Below are positions 42,206-53,313 of a DNA stretch of 64,000 bases, piece after piece; the stretch's first letter is position 1; every line of letters begins with the position of its first letter. The DNA is from Alopecurus myosuroides (taxonomy: Eukaryota; Streptophyta; Magnoliopsida; Poales; Poaceae). Made by a program: the position numbers and the translations under genes. Location of the stretch: positions 500,605,919-500,669,918 of the forward strand of contig CM054058.1 of assembly GCA_028641055.1 (NCBI GenBank), written 5' to 3'. The notes under the pieces are model-generated. The model did no database searches, was not told the DNA's origin, and saw only the letters and a list, made by a program, of their open reading frames with translations.

Positions 42206-44323
42206 CCTCGGGTCGTACCGAACATCTATCCGGTCACCCCTGCGCTTGTTGCGGAACTCGTTGCGCTTGTTGCTGTTGAAGTTTCTTCTCGGCTCGGAGG
42301 AATCCATCAGAGGCTGAGTAGGATCACCGAGTGCGTACTGATCTGCAATCTTGATGGTCTCCGCCAGAGTGTTTGGCATCTCCCTCTGCAACCTTTGCCA
42401 CAGCATACTGCCATGTCTGCAACCCTGCGCAAACCAAGTGATGGCCTGGGCTTCATTCACACCTTCACAGGTGTTCCTCAATGTGCTCCACCGAGTAAGG
42501 TACTCGCGGTCCGTCTCGTCTTCTCGCTGCCTGCAAGCGGACAGCTGCTGTGGCCTATTCGGCCTCTTGTAGGTGCTGGTGAAGTTGCTGACGAAGGCGT
42601 CCGAGAAGTCCAGCCAGCAATTTATGCTGTGCTTGGGCAAGTTGTTGAGCCAAGTGCGAGCTGGACCCTCTAGCATCTGCGGGACGTACCGCACTGCCCA
42701 TCTCCTGTTGCCGCCCGCGATGTGGACTGCGGTGACATAGTCATTGAGCCAATCCTCCGGCTTGGTGCTGCCGTTGTAGCTCTTGGTGCCCCTTGCGAGC
42801 TGGAAGTTCTTCACGGACGGCTCGTTCATGATGCGCGGGCCAAAGCACTCGGGGCCGGGAGGACCCGTGTTCTCTAGCCGCGCCGACAAGCTGATCCGGT
42901 CCAGCTGGTGCCTTGCATCTCCAGGCGCCAACACGCGCTCGCCAACACGATCCAGAATATCATAGCCAGCCATCTCCATGGCCGAGTAGCCGTCATCATA
43001 TCTGTCCACCTGCACAGCTGCAGGCTGCTCCACCGGGTTGGCGGCTGGCGCCACTGCACGCGGCTGCTGCCTCTGCCGAGTAGGCTGAGCGACGGGATGC
43101 TGAGAAGGACCTGGGCGCTCTCCAGCTCGGGCCTGGCTTTGAGCTTTATGGGCTTGAGAGCCTGCTCCTGCAGCGTTGTGTTTCTGACCGGACTGTCGCG
43201 GCACAGCGAGCTGTTTCGCGGCGACAGCCGGGTCGTACACCTGCATTTGCCTATCCTTGCCGGAATGCCCACTTCGGCTCTTCTCACGGCTAGGATGCGG
43301 AGATGAGGCCTGATCGTTAGATCTGGCCACATGCGAATGCACCACCTGAGAGGCTCCAGCACCCGGGTTGGCTTTCCGGAACTCCTCGTTCTGCCTAGCC
43401 GCCTCTAGCACCAACTCGTTCAGCCTCTCCTGCTGCCTAACGCGCGCGTCGCCAACTAGATGCGGCAACTCGGCAGCTACAGCCTCAGCAGCTCTAAGTG
43501 TCTTGGCGGGTGTGCTATATCTGGGTCGGGTGGAGGTGTTTGCGGTGGCGGACTGACTGGGAGCCTCTACAACAGTTGCCATCTCGGCACCTAGGTTGCG
43601 ACGCGTAGCACCTACTTTGCTAGCTCTCCTAACAACTGGTGTGAAACCGTGAGCCTTGTTGTACTCAAGCTGATCTAAGCTAAGCTCTAGCCTGATCTTC
43701 TCCAACTCCGCCTGCTCGGCGAGCAGCTCCTGGCGCTGCCGGTCGAGCTGCGCCTTCATGGTCAGGAGCTCGAGGTCGGTGGGAGGCGGCATGCCCGTCC
43801 GCGCAGCAGACGCAGGGATCGTCGGAGTAGTGGAGAGCGGAAGGTTGCACTCCTTCTCGTAAGGCTTGTGCGTCTTCCCGCCAGCACTAGAGCCAGCGAG
43901 ATCCTCGACGACGACCGCAGCGGTAGCAGCCGCGCCCTTCCCGGCGTCTGCAGCCAGGCCAGCTACCATCACCTCCGCGACGTCCGCGGAGCGGCCCAGC
44001 GGCCTCCCGCGTGCGGCGATAACGGCAGGCGGATCCTCCGCGTCATGCACCAGCTCGGGGTACTCGCGGTCGATGACGGTGGCGACGTAGACGAGGTGCG
44101 CGCCGAAAGAAAGCACCGTGCCGCCCTCCGGCATGGCCCTGCCGCCGAAATCGCCGGCGTTGTCGGTGACGAAGTCGAAGGAGCCGAATCTGTGGACAAG
44201 GCCACAGACCACGCGCTCTCCGGTAGCAGAAATCGATCCCGTCCGAACGGAAACTCCAGCCAGCGCCGCTGGTTGCCCCACGGTGGGCGCCAACTGTCGT
44301 GGTGGTGTCACGGCAGATGCCAT
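42200..44323 (-). CDS. gag: Tat-2 leader-gag fusion (707 aa) starting in the LTR
   Basis: ATG at 44323 lies 29 bases inside the 5' LTR. The frame crosses the LTR/PBS boundary as RQLAPTVG and continues with HRFGSFDFVTDNAGDFGG, equivalent to the separate Tat-1 leader ORF, then without a stop into gag. Approximate residues: 1-110 leader; 170-225 coiled-coil (LDRQRQELLAEQAELEKIRL); 300-460 Gln/Ala/Pro-rich; 480-630 gag capsid domain with WLNDYVTAVH, PARTWLNNLPKH and REYLTRWSTLRN. Ends at a TGA where the rest of gag lies in another frame, so truncated relative to a complete gag-pro. Confidence 0.85.
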   Translation of the reverse strand: MASAVTPPRQLAPTVGQPAALAGVSVRTGSISATGERVVCGLVHRFGSFDFVTDNAGDFGGRAMPEGGTVLSFGAHLVYVATVIDREYPELVHDAEDPPAVIAARGRPLGRSADVAEVMVAGLAADAGKGAAATAAVVVEDLAGSSAGGKTHKPYEKECNLPLSTTPTIPASAARTGMPPPTDLELLTMKAQLDRQRQELLAEQAELEKIRLELSLDQLEYNKAHGFTPVVRRASKVGATRRNLGAEMATVVEAPSQSATANTSTRPRYSTPAKTLRAAEAVAAELPHLVGDARVRQQERLNELVLEAARQNEEFRKANPGAGASQVVHSHVARSNDQASSPHPSREKSRSGHSGKDRQMQVYDPAVAAKQLAVPRQSGQKHNAAGAGSQAHKAQSQARAGERPGPSQHPVAQPTRQRQQPRAVAPAANPVEQPAAVQVDRYDDGYSAMEMAGYDILDRVGERVLAPGDARHQLDRISLSARLENTGPPGPECFGPRIMNEPSVKNFQLARGTKSYNGSTKPEDWLNDYVTAVHIAGGNRRWAVRYVPQMLEGPARTWLNNLPKHSINCWLDFSDAFVSNFTSTYKRPNRPQQLSACRQREDETDREYLTRWSTLRNTCEGVNEAQAITWFAQGCRHGSMLWQRLQREMPNTLAETIKIADQYALGDPTQPLMDSSEPRRNFNSNKRNEFRNKRRGDRIDVRYDPRR
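44276..44294 (-). other. Tat-2 primer-binding site
   Basis: Minus strand GTTGGCGCCCACCGTGGGG directly inside the 5' LTR. Core TGGCGCC as in Tat-1; tRNA not assigned. Confidence 0.75.
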
Positions 44324-45168
44324 AGGATGGCTAAAGATGTGGGGACGAAGGACGCTGGAGGCGCTCGGGGAGGGATCACGCGACGAGTAGACGCGTGAAG
44401 GATGAAACTAGCACTGCAAACAACACGATCTACCCAGGTTCAGGGCCCTCGTGAGGAGGTAAAACCCCTACTCCTGCCTTTCTCTATGTATTCTGATGTC
44501 TCACCGAGTAGCCACAGTACAATGGTTCTTGCTACCGAGTAGCCACTCTTCTCTCTCCGGGTAGAACTAGGTCAAGAATCTCTACGTATGATCCAGCCCA
44601 AGCATCGTCCCTCGCGCAGGAGGCGGCGGGGCACCTTATATACTCGGTGCCCAGCCGGATACAGCCAAATACAAACAAGTGTCGACATTGTGTGCACACC
44701 GTCCTTCTTCCGAGTTCCCGCTGACAGCTTTGGCTTCTAAGCTTCTCCTGATGCGGAAAGTCGTTGGGCAAAACCAAGTAACCAGTCTGTTATCACTGTG
44801 CAAACACAGAGTAGGTCCCCCCTATCCTGCGACGCCCTGCTGACACACTGTCGCTGTCAGGCACGCCGTCCCCAGATGAACAGTGCTGTGAACAGTGCCA
44901 AGTACGGACCCGGGATACGCGGGATTCGGTGTCAGAACGGCTCCTTTGACTTCTGGCCCGAGTAGGTTCCCGCCATTTCTACTCGGTCCAGCTCTTCTGT
45001 TCGGAGGAGCATAACTCTCTTGATTCATTCTTCTGGCTGTCTAGGTGTGAGACCGGGTAGCAGTCGACCGGGTAGCAAGTACCAGGTAGCCGGCTACTCG
45101 GCCAAACACCCCTTCTGATCTTGCCTTTAGCACTTGCCTTTACCCTACTCGGGGGTAACCCCCCGACA
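44295..45168 (-). repeat. Tat-2 5' LTR
   Basis: 874 bp, same ends and length as 29845-30718. Minus-strand TATA near 44636-44642 drives the sense transcript. Confidence 0.96.
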
Positions 45169-45797
45169 CCCATCATAGACATCTCGAACCTGTCAGTCAT
45201 AAGCTTAGAGAACTCATTATTGAAAGCTTGGTTAGTTGAGCCAAAGATGATATCGTCCACATATACTTGGCATATGAAAAGCTCTCCCTTTACTCTCTTG
45301 GTGAAGAGAGTGGGGCCAATATTCCCAACTTCGAAACCACGGTCATCTAACAACTCTCTAAGGTGCTCATACCAAGCATGAGGTGCTTGTTTGAGACCAT
45401 AGAGAGCCTTGTCAAGTTTGTAGACATGGTTAGGAAAGTTGAGATTCTCGAACCCCGTAGGTTGCTTAACATATACCTCCTCTTTTAGTGGACCATTCAA
45501 TAAAGCACTTTTAGCATCCGTTTGTTGCAATTTGAAATTATTCGAAGATGCATAAGCAAAGAGGATACGGATGGACTCAAGGCGAGCCACGGGTGCATAG
45601 GTTTCATCAAAGTCAATGCCTTCAACTTGAGTGTAACCTTGAGCAACCAATCTTGCCTTGTTCCTTATGACAATGCCATGCTCATCTTGCTTGTTCTTGA
45701 ATATCCACTTAGTGCCAATAACATTGTGGCAATCTTTGGGCTTCTCAACCAATCTCCAAACTTTGTTGCTCTCAAAATTATTGAGCTCATCATGCAT
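45169..45797 (-). pseudogene. pol: Copia-B RT N-terminal half
   Basis: Contains [26 protein letters not shown] motifs (near 45600-45670), [18 protein letters not shown], and the catalytic [10 protein letters not shown] near 45240-45260. Cut by Tat-2 at the CCCAT duplication and continued at 29839. A frame change near 45790 separates it from the integrase linker. Confidence 0.88.
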
Positions 45798-46802
45798 TCA
45801 CAATCGGAGTCCTCAAGAGCTTCAAACACTTTCTTTGGTTCCACCATAGAGATATGAGCTTGATGCTCACTAAAATGTGCCAATTGCCTTCTTGTGGATC
45901 TTCTAGCTTGAATATCTTCCAAGACCTTGTTGTCTTGGGCATCAATATGCTTCAAAGCTCTTCTTATCCTTTTAGCACAACGGGCTTTGATCTCCGCATT
46001 GTTGCGCGGAGGGATCGCTTGATCATCTTGATCATTTGGGTCCCCATCTTGACCAACTTGGCCTTGATCATCACCATTAACAATATCTTCAACACTAGCT
46101 TCAACTTGAGGAGAGGATGAAGAGGATGGTTGATCTTGGCCTTGACCTTGACTAGCATGAATGATAGGAGTGGTTGCATCTTGCGTAGTGACTTGGTAAA
46201 TAAGAGGAGGGTCTTCAACATGTTCTTGGTTAGGTGTAGCACTTGGCTCCTTGGCTTGTTCTTCTATTGTAGAGGAGGTCTCCACTTCAGTAGAGCATAG
46301 TCCTTCTCGAGTCGCCATAAGGTGTCCCTCCATGGGGCGGAAAAATCCGACACCCATCCTTCCTATGGCTTCTTGAGGTATTTCAACATCTACATTAGAA
46401 ACATGAAATTGCGCCACTTGGGAGCCATCATTTTCCTCGAAAACCACACTACAAGATTCTATGAAAATCCGTGAGGCTTTGTAAAAAACTCTATAAGTGT
46501 GGGATTCGGCACCGTAACCAACAAATATACCCTCAATATTTTTGGATTGAAATTTAGACAACCTAACACCCTTGATCAAATAAAAGCACTTACAACCGAA
46601 TACACGAAAGTAGGAGACGTTGGGCTTGTTTCCGGTGAGGATCTCATATGGAGTCTTGTCCAAGCCTTTGCAGATGTAGAGGCGGTTGGAGGAGTGGCAT
46701 GCGGTGGATATGGCCTCAACCCATAAATATTGGGGAGAAGTGTATTCCGCCAACATGGTCCTTGCCATATCCAAGAGAGTGCAATTCTTTCTTTCGGCAA
46801 CA
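45780..46802 (-). pseudogene. pol: Copia-B integrase C-terminal part and linker
   Basis: From the 4.2-kb insertion: ERKNCTLLDMARTMLAEY, then FRVFGCKCFYLIKG and the acidic linker toward RT. The other part of the integrase is at 50982-51644; removing the 46803-50976 unit and one TSD copy rejoins the conserved QQNG/ERKN block in frame. Confidence 0.85.
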
Positions 46803-49800
46803 TGTCGCACCCGGACTTCTAGAGGATACACACAGCCCGCTAAATAGTAGATAATTGGCTTACGGGGCCTACCTGCACCCGCATCTCAATATGAGTAGGC
46901 CAACACGTAAACGTGTGACAACCATCCTCTACTATTCATCGTCTGTGAAACCATCCAATAGGAATCCGAATACTTCCATTGACGTACTTCATAACATACA
47001 CACATGGTACGTCAACGGCATTTGAACAAGTGATACCACAAGAAATCTCTAAGACACAAAGAAATAGAAATAAGTGGCAAAAGCTCTCACTAGAGCAGAG
47101 ATAGCAAATACAGTCATGCAGAGGACACATGTCCCAACAAGTCATCATTACATCACAGCGGAAGCATCCAAAGTGTCTGAGTACAGACAAGATCCAAATA
47201 GGCCTAAGAGGCCGGAAACGAAAAGAACGGGCACATCCACGAAGTCTCAGATCCTGCCCGGGTCCGCTATCTACTCGTCAGCAGCCTCGTCATACTCCAC
47301 GTAGTAGCCACCATGGGGATCCTCGGAAACGTAGTCTGCAGAACCAGCAGCCCCAAAGGGGTCAGTACGGACGAGTAATGGCAAGCAAGACGCACAAGAT
47401 ACCAAAGTGTACCCGACAACACCAAGTACATATGCTTTGGGTTCAACGGAAGATAGGTGATACAAAGGTGCGGCAGCGGGCTGCACTAACCAACTACAGA
47501 GACCAATACAACATCCGGCTAACAGAAAGGGGATAAGATAGCGCATCGGAGCCAACTACCACTAACCTCAAACAAACCCATCCTGGATCTCGTCCCTTAT
47601 CCAAAGAAACAATCCGAGAATAACCCACACAGTTGGATTAATGAAGGTTCAGGTTATTGTGACAATATGCCTATTACTAGTCAAATTAGTATTAATTAGG
47701 TGTAAGTTGTCTAATCCTTGTTAGCCAGCCCTATCACCAAGTCATCCATAACCGCGGACAACACGGCTTCTCGAGAAGATTTAACCCTGCAGGGATGCAC
47801 CAATTTGGCCGTACACGTAAGAATAACCCGCCAAGCGGGGATCAAACCCACCAAGCAGGCCACTCAACACAACCCAACTCTTCTTCGCATCAAGCCCAAA
47901 GAACCCCGTGCAATTGAGCGCACGGCTAATCAAGCCCCGCGAAGAAAAGGGGACCCTCATAGCACTCTAAGAATGTGTCTCCCTAAATGCCGACTACAAA
48001 ATTTACCACCCTGGCGCCAAGGGTTCGCACCTGCATATGCATGCGGCAAATGGAAAAACCCGAACTAAATGAGGCGATTTGGACGAGATGCGAATCGAAT
48101 CAAAGTTGCGGGGGGCGCCCATACACGCTTCCCACATACGGTTAGCGCGCTCATCATGGATCTAGAGGACAAGAACTTTTCCTGAGTTCGACACTAGCAG
48201 GCCTCAAAACCATACCCGGCCTCCTGCCGGTGCCTTATCATCAAATTAGCATTACCTCAAACATTAACAGGTTGTTGTTTAAAACATCGAGCCCCCAGAA
48301 CATAATAAATATGGTAAAAGAAATAACGGACATCAGACTCGAGCACAAACAACCCTAAGCATGCTAGTACGACACAGGCAACAGGCAACAGGGTTATAGG
48401 TGTGGAGGTGAGGCTATATCAAAGTTACAGGATAACATGTGATAGGCTCGGAAACACAAGCAACGAATCATAAGGCTAGCAGATTAGACAACGGAAAGTA
48501 TCGGTATCAAGTGTGGAATGGACACAATGGTTCATGTGAGTGAATACTTGCCTGCAAACTCAGTAGCCTGGTACTGGGCTAACTCCTCTAAAGTGGTATC
48601 GTAAACCTCGTCAGTCTCAACGTCGTCGTCTATTCGAGAAGAAGCAAACAAACAACAAAGAGAGACGAACAATCAATAACATGGCATAATGCACAAACAT
48701 GGGATGATGCATGATATGTTAATTGGTGCATCAAAGGTAACCTAGAGACATTATAGCCTATATTAAATGGACTCATATGCAATTGAATTGCAATTGGTAA
48801 AAGTCCATATGCAAAAATTGAGGGTTTAAATAATTACAACTAAACATTTTGTTGAATTGGATCAAATGCATGAGAGATGATAGGAATAGCAAGGAAATAG
48901 TGTTAGCTTCAACTAGACATTTTATTTGTCAAATTTAGGGTTTTAAATATTTAATTATGGCTTTTGGCATTTTAATTGAACAAAAATCAGTACTGAAATT
49001 AGTACAAAATTTAGTTTCTCAAAACATTAATTTTATGGCATATTTGGATAGAGCATTTAATTCTGATTGGAAAACATGTATTACTTTTTGAATTTGGAAT
49101 TAACATGAATAAGTTATGGATTAAACAAGTTTAACTGATTTAATTGCAAGTACTTAAAATGTTTGAATTTTATTTGCCCAAAACATTAAATAAAATTCAT
49201 ATTTGAAATGATTATATTTTTCTGGTTTGTGAACATGTTTTACAATTTGAATTTGGAATTGAAAGGACAAAGTTATGAATTAACTAAATTTGAATGAATT
49301 ATACAAGTTTGAAATTTTAAATCAATTTGAATTATTCAAAACATGAAACAAATTTTATATTTGGAAAGATCATTAAATTCTGCATGGAATTCATATTTTA
49401 CATGTCAAATTTGGATTTAAGTTGATTGAATTATTTGCATTTGAAAAACAGGGATGGTTCTGAAATTTCCTGGGACCAAAACGTGAGGGAAAACAATTAC
49501 GGAGAAGTCCCTGGGGCTTTTGTCACGCAGGGCACGGAGCTGTGGTGCCACTGACAGCGGGGCCAGTGCCACCGTGGCGCACCCGTGGCAGTGGGCGTGC
49601 GCTGACCGTGCTACGAAGGTGGCTGACAGGCGGGGCCAGCACCCGCGGAGAAATACCGAAAAGAAATTGCGCGAGGGGGGACTCGAACCCGCGCCCTCGG
49701 GCGTGCGCGCGTAGGCTTGTGCCACTGGGCTGCTGTGCTGCTTCGTGTTAGAACTAGGTCGTGAAAACGTTTTGAGGTGAGCTCTCGTGCGGATAGCTGA

Positions 49801-50976
49801 AACTGAACAAAGTTCAGTTACTGAACTTCGACGAGGACGAACGGGCGGCGAAGAGAGAGGCGGCCGGGGATCGGCCGTGCCACACGACGGCGAGCACAGA
49901 ACGAAGGGGAGAAAGGGGAGGCCACGGAGGCGGGGTGCTCACCGCGGGCCTGGGGTCGCTGGAGGGGCTCGGGGAGGCTTGGCGGCGACGGAACGGCGAC
50001 GACGATGGAGCTGCGGCTGCGGTGGTCGATGGCGACAAGACAGGCGACGGTGGCGATGATCCAAGGCCGCCCAGGCTCCTCCCTGGAAGCGAGGAGGGAG
50101 AGGGCGACACGGGGTTTCCGTTCCCGGGCTCGGACGGCCTCGACGGGGTTCCTGGCGGCGGCAGGCTTCAGCTTCCTGCCATGGCCTCTCTCTCCCTTGC
50201 AGCTAGCAGAACCAAATTCAGAAAAGAAAAAGACAGGGAGAAGGAAGGTGGCGGCGGACAGGAAAAATGGAGAGGGCTAGGGTTAGGTTTCGGGCACTGC
50301 TAGTTTATAGCTGGAGAGGGGGAGCAGGTAGGGGGTGACGTGGAGGGCTCCCCTCCACAGGAGCTCACCTGCTCCTCGTGCCCTCTGTCCGTACGAGGAA
50401 GAAGAGGAGGAGGGCCAAAAGGCCATCGGGCTGGCTGCTCCAGGGGTCGTAGGTGGCTGGGCCGGCTGTTGGGCTGGCCTGGCTGCCTCCCCCAGCCCTT
50501 TAAAATTTTATTTCTTTTTCTTTCTTCTTTTTTTTGTAGAAAAGAAAAGAGAAGGAAAATAAGGGGTTTTTGGGACCCTAAAAATTATGGTGATAATTTT
50601 TATAAGTTCCTTACTGAAAATGCCCAGTTGCACCAACTTTTGTTTTCCAAAATTTTAAATATTTGTTGCTGTTTGAATTTTAAATGCAATTGATTGAATT
50701 TTGCAATAATTGAATTATTTGAAAACTTCACCAAGTCAATTATGTGAAAATTCAAGTTTATGGAAAACGATTGAATTGTTTAAGTTGGTGAATTGTTTTG
50801 AAGACATTGGAACATACCAAGTATGGATCAATTGGTTTGAAATTGAATTGAATTTCAATTGGAAACCAGCAAGATTCAAAAGAAAACAAGTTGCAATGCA
50901 GATGATGCATGATGCAAAACATAAATTAACAAAAAGCAAAACATTCTAAGGTTGTTTTCATACCTGGGATGTTACA
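46803..50976 (-). mobile_element. 4174-bp LTR-type unit (long solo LTR or LARD) in Copia-B integrase
   Basis: Ends TGTCGCACCCGG and GGGATGTTACA (minus strand starts TGTAACATCCCAGG), with a perfect five-base TSD CAACA (46798-46802 and 50977-50981). No protein domain and no internal pair of LTRs were found, so it is either a very long solo LTR, of the kind seen in Del/Tekay Gypsy relatives, or a large non-coding derivative. A minus-strand TATAAAC near 50303-50309 is followed by a CpG-rich block (49800-50280). 48640-49480 is AT-rich. A tRNA-like module is at 49679-49732. Confidence 0.82.
49679..49732 (-). other. tRNA-like Pol III A-box/B-box module
   Basis: On the minus strand CAGCCCAGTGGC (49732-49721), near the A-box consensus, is followed about 31 bases later by GGTTCGAGTCC (49689-49679), an exact B box. 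Stem pairing of the D arm is poor, so this is not a functional tRNA gene; more likely a tRNA-derived or tRNA-mimicking piece of the LTR. Confidence 0.45.
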
Positions 50977-50981
50977 CAACA

Positions 50982-51644
50982 CCATTTTGTTGAGGAGTGT
51001 AAGTGGTGGAGTATTGATGAAGAATGCCTTCTTCACTAAGGAATTCATTCAAAGTGTAGTTCTTGAACTCCGAACCATTATCACTCCTAATAGCCATGAT
51101 TTGCACATTGTGTTGACGTTGCACTTCGTTGGAGAAGTCGATGATGGTTTGTTGAGTTCCACTCTTGCACTTGAAGAAATAAACCCAAGTGTATCTTGAA
51201 TAATCATCGACAATCACCAAGCAATACTTCTTTCCACCAAGGCTTGCCTCGGGCACGGCAACAAAAGAGATCAACATGGAGAAGCTCCAAGATCCTCTTT
51301 GATGAAATAATAATCTTGGCATTGTGCGCCTTATCATGCATCTTTCCTTCAACACACGACCTACAAACGCGATCCTTTGAAAAGGAAACATTTTATTTTA
51401 GTCCGACAATAAGGCCACCTTTGTGAAGACTTTGCAAAGTTCTCATGTTGACATGAGATAAGCAGCGATGCCACAACCATCCCACGTCCGCCTTTCCGAA
51501 AATACACATTGTTTGAGAGTTGGTGGACTTCGAAAAGTCCACCACGAACAACTCATTTTCAACATGTCCCACGTAAGCGACGTCAAGAGTCTTTCTCCTC
51601 AAAAGGACCACAATATCAACATAAAAAAAGACGGAGAAACCCAT
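50982..51644 (-). pseudogene. pol: Copia-B pre-integrase and integrase N-terminal part
   Basis: WLWHRCLSHVNMRTLQSLHKG (pre-integrase) near 51450-51510, then the integrase core LVIVDDYSRYTWVYFFK near 51180-51240 and RSDNGSEF near 51080. Frame change and stop near 51393. Ends at the CAACA duplication. Confidence 0.85.
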
Positions 51645-51898
51645 TTTCCAAGAGAGCGGACGGAAAGTAAATTGTAACCAAGGGATTTTACAAGCATGAC
51701 GTTCACGATAGTGATATCGGGAGCAACCACAACCTTGCCGAACCAGAATACCTTAGACGAGGACGAGTCTCCATAAGTGACGGTTGCTTGTATGTCATTT
51801 GGGCGCAACTCCGTCACAAGTTCTTTGCTTCCGGTCATATGGCTAGTGCATCCACTAGCAATTATCCATTTAGTCCCACCGGAAGCATAGTCCTGCAA
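51599..51898 (-). pseudogene. pro: Copia-B protease, catalytic Asp changed to Ala
   Basis: The active-site block reads WIIASGCTSHMTG near 51840-51870. Copia proteases of this type have WIIDSGCTSHMTG; GCT instead of GAT removes the catalytic aspartate. The rest (LRPNDIQATVTYGD, LLSVRSLGK) is typical. Confidence 0.85.
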
Positions 51899-51902
51899 GA
51901 TA

Positions 51903-53313
51903 TCATTGACTAGAGTTAGGACCCGAGGAGGGTCCCTTCATGTTAGTAAAAAGGGTCTTTGGAACCCAAATAGCATAGTCAATGTAACCCTCAATAGGAC
52001 CAACATATTTAGCTTGCACAACACCATAATAATCAACATATAAGAAATGGTGTGGATTGTTAGTTCCCGTAGAGATGCTACTAGTAGTGTTGTCCCTCAT
52101 GACACTACTACTCGAGGCAACATCGCTTGCTTGTGCGAGTGTGCTATGAGTAGTGTTGTCCCTAATGACAATACCACTCGAAGCACCATTGTTGGTCTTC
52201 CTCTTGTTCTTCTTCTTCTTGTTCTTTTTTCTTGGCAACATAGCCAAGACCTTGCTTGCCCACTTGTGGCCTTAGAGCACTCAATTGTGGTCTAGAAATT
52301 ACCACATTTGAGCTAGGGGCCACCACTTGTGGGGTAGAGACCACAACCTTCTCAACTTGAGGGCCTTTGCCCTTGAGCCTTGCAAGCTCAATCTTCAACC
52401 TAGCATTTTCCTCAATAATATTTGCATGATCACAAGAAGAAGTAGAGGTGCTAGGGTTGTTAAGTTGATTAAGTTGAGTTTGAATTTGTTCATGCAACTC
52501 TTTGAGGGAAGAATGTTGACTCTCCAAAGCTTTGTGAGCCTCGGTTAGTTTTTCAAACTCCTCGGTTATTTTACCATGACCAACCCCAAACTCGACCTTA
52601 TCCTTTTTAGCCTTTTTATATTTAGCAATAGCAAGATCACGTTCCTTAGTGATTTTAGACACAAGTTCATTATGAGTTTCTTCAATAGATTCAAGTTCCT
52701 CCTCAAGAGAAACTCTACCATCATGCTCTTCCTCAAGAGTCATAGAGAGGGATGCAATTTCATCTGCATCCCTACTTTCAACCTCACCTTTCTTCTCAAG
52801 AGCTTCTTGGGCCTCTCCCAATTGGCTCATGAGATGCTCAAAGTACTTCTTGGGCCTCTCATCTTCTACTCTAAGACTAGCAAGATGTTCTGGTTCACTA
52901 GGGGTCTTAGAGTTGGAGGAAGGTGTTACCTCTGTGGCCTTAGCCATGAAGCACTTGGCATTTCGTTGAGGATGATTGTCATTGGGGGATTCAAAGAGAG
53001 ATGAAGATGATGGAGTAGAGGCAATAGCTAGTGCGGCCACTTCATTTGTGGTTTCTTCTTCTTCATCACTCCTGGAATCATACTCCTCTTGAGTCAATAG
53101 CACAAACTTGGTGGGAGACTTCTTGTTGAATGGTTTCTTCTTGAAATGAGGTTTCTTGTACTCAACCTTGGACTTGTCCATGCGAACGAGCTTGCCACTA
53201 TGGAGTTCTCTATTTTCATAGGGACACTCTGCGATGAAGTGGTGCTTATCTTGGCAATTGAATCAAGACCTTACTTTTTGAGCCCCATCATTGCCATAGC
53301 GAGACTTGGTCTT
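51903..53313 (-). pseudogene. gag: Copia-B gag C-terminal region: broken zinc knuckle and coiled coil
   Basis: Just after the gag stop the zinc knuckle is recognisable near 53230-53275, but its first Cys codon is TGA. Then an open frame from 53181 to 52162 is dominated by a long coiled coil (EEELESIEETHNELVSKITKERD and following). A frame change near 52250 leads to a Lys-rich stretch and DNTT repeats (to 51903). Confidence 0.8.

Larger units (their letters stand above)
29845..45168 (-). mobile_element. Tat-2: complete Tat-lineage Gypsy element with antisense gene
   Basis: LTRs 29845-30718 and 44295-45168, both 874 bp, differing at about ten sites by eye. Perfect TSD CCCAT (29840-29844, 45169-45173). 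Minus-strand order: 5' LTR (right), PBS, gag, protease, UAG, RT, RNase H, integrase, then on the plus strand an eight-exon gene, PPT and 3' LTR (left). It lies in the RT of Copia-B. Using the commonly quoted grass rate of 1.3e-8 per site per year, ten differences would mean roughly 0.4-0.5 million years (inference). Confidence 0.96.

Noticed and set aside
49679..49732. Functional tRNA gene
   Set aside because: A and B boxes are present but the D and acceptor stems do not pair well and no clear anticodon arm is seen.
49787..50303. Overlapping GC-rich open frames on both strands
   Set aside because: Low-complexity Pro/Ser/Ala/Gly/Arg translations of a CpG-rich LTR block; no domain.
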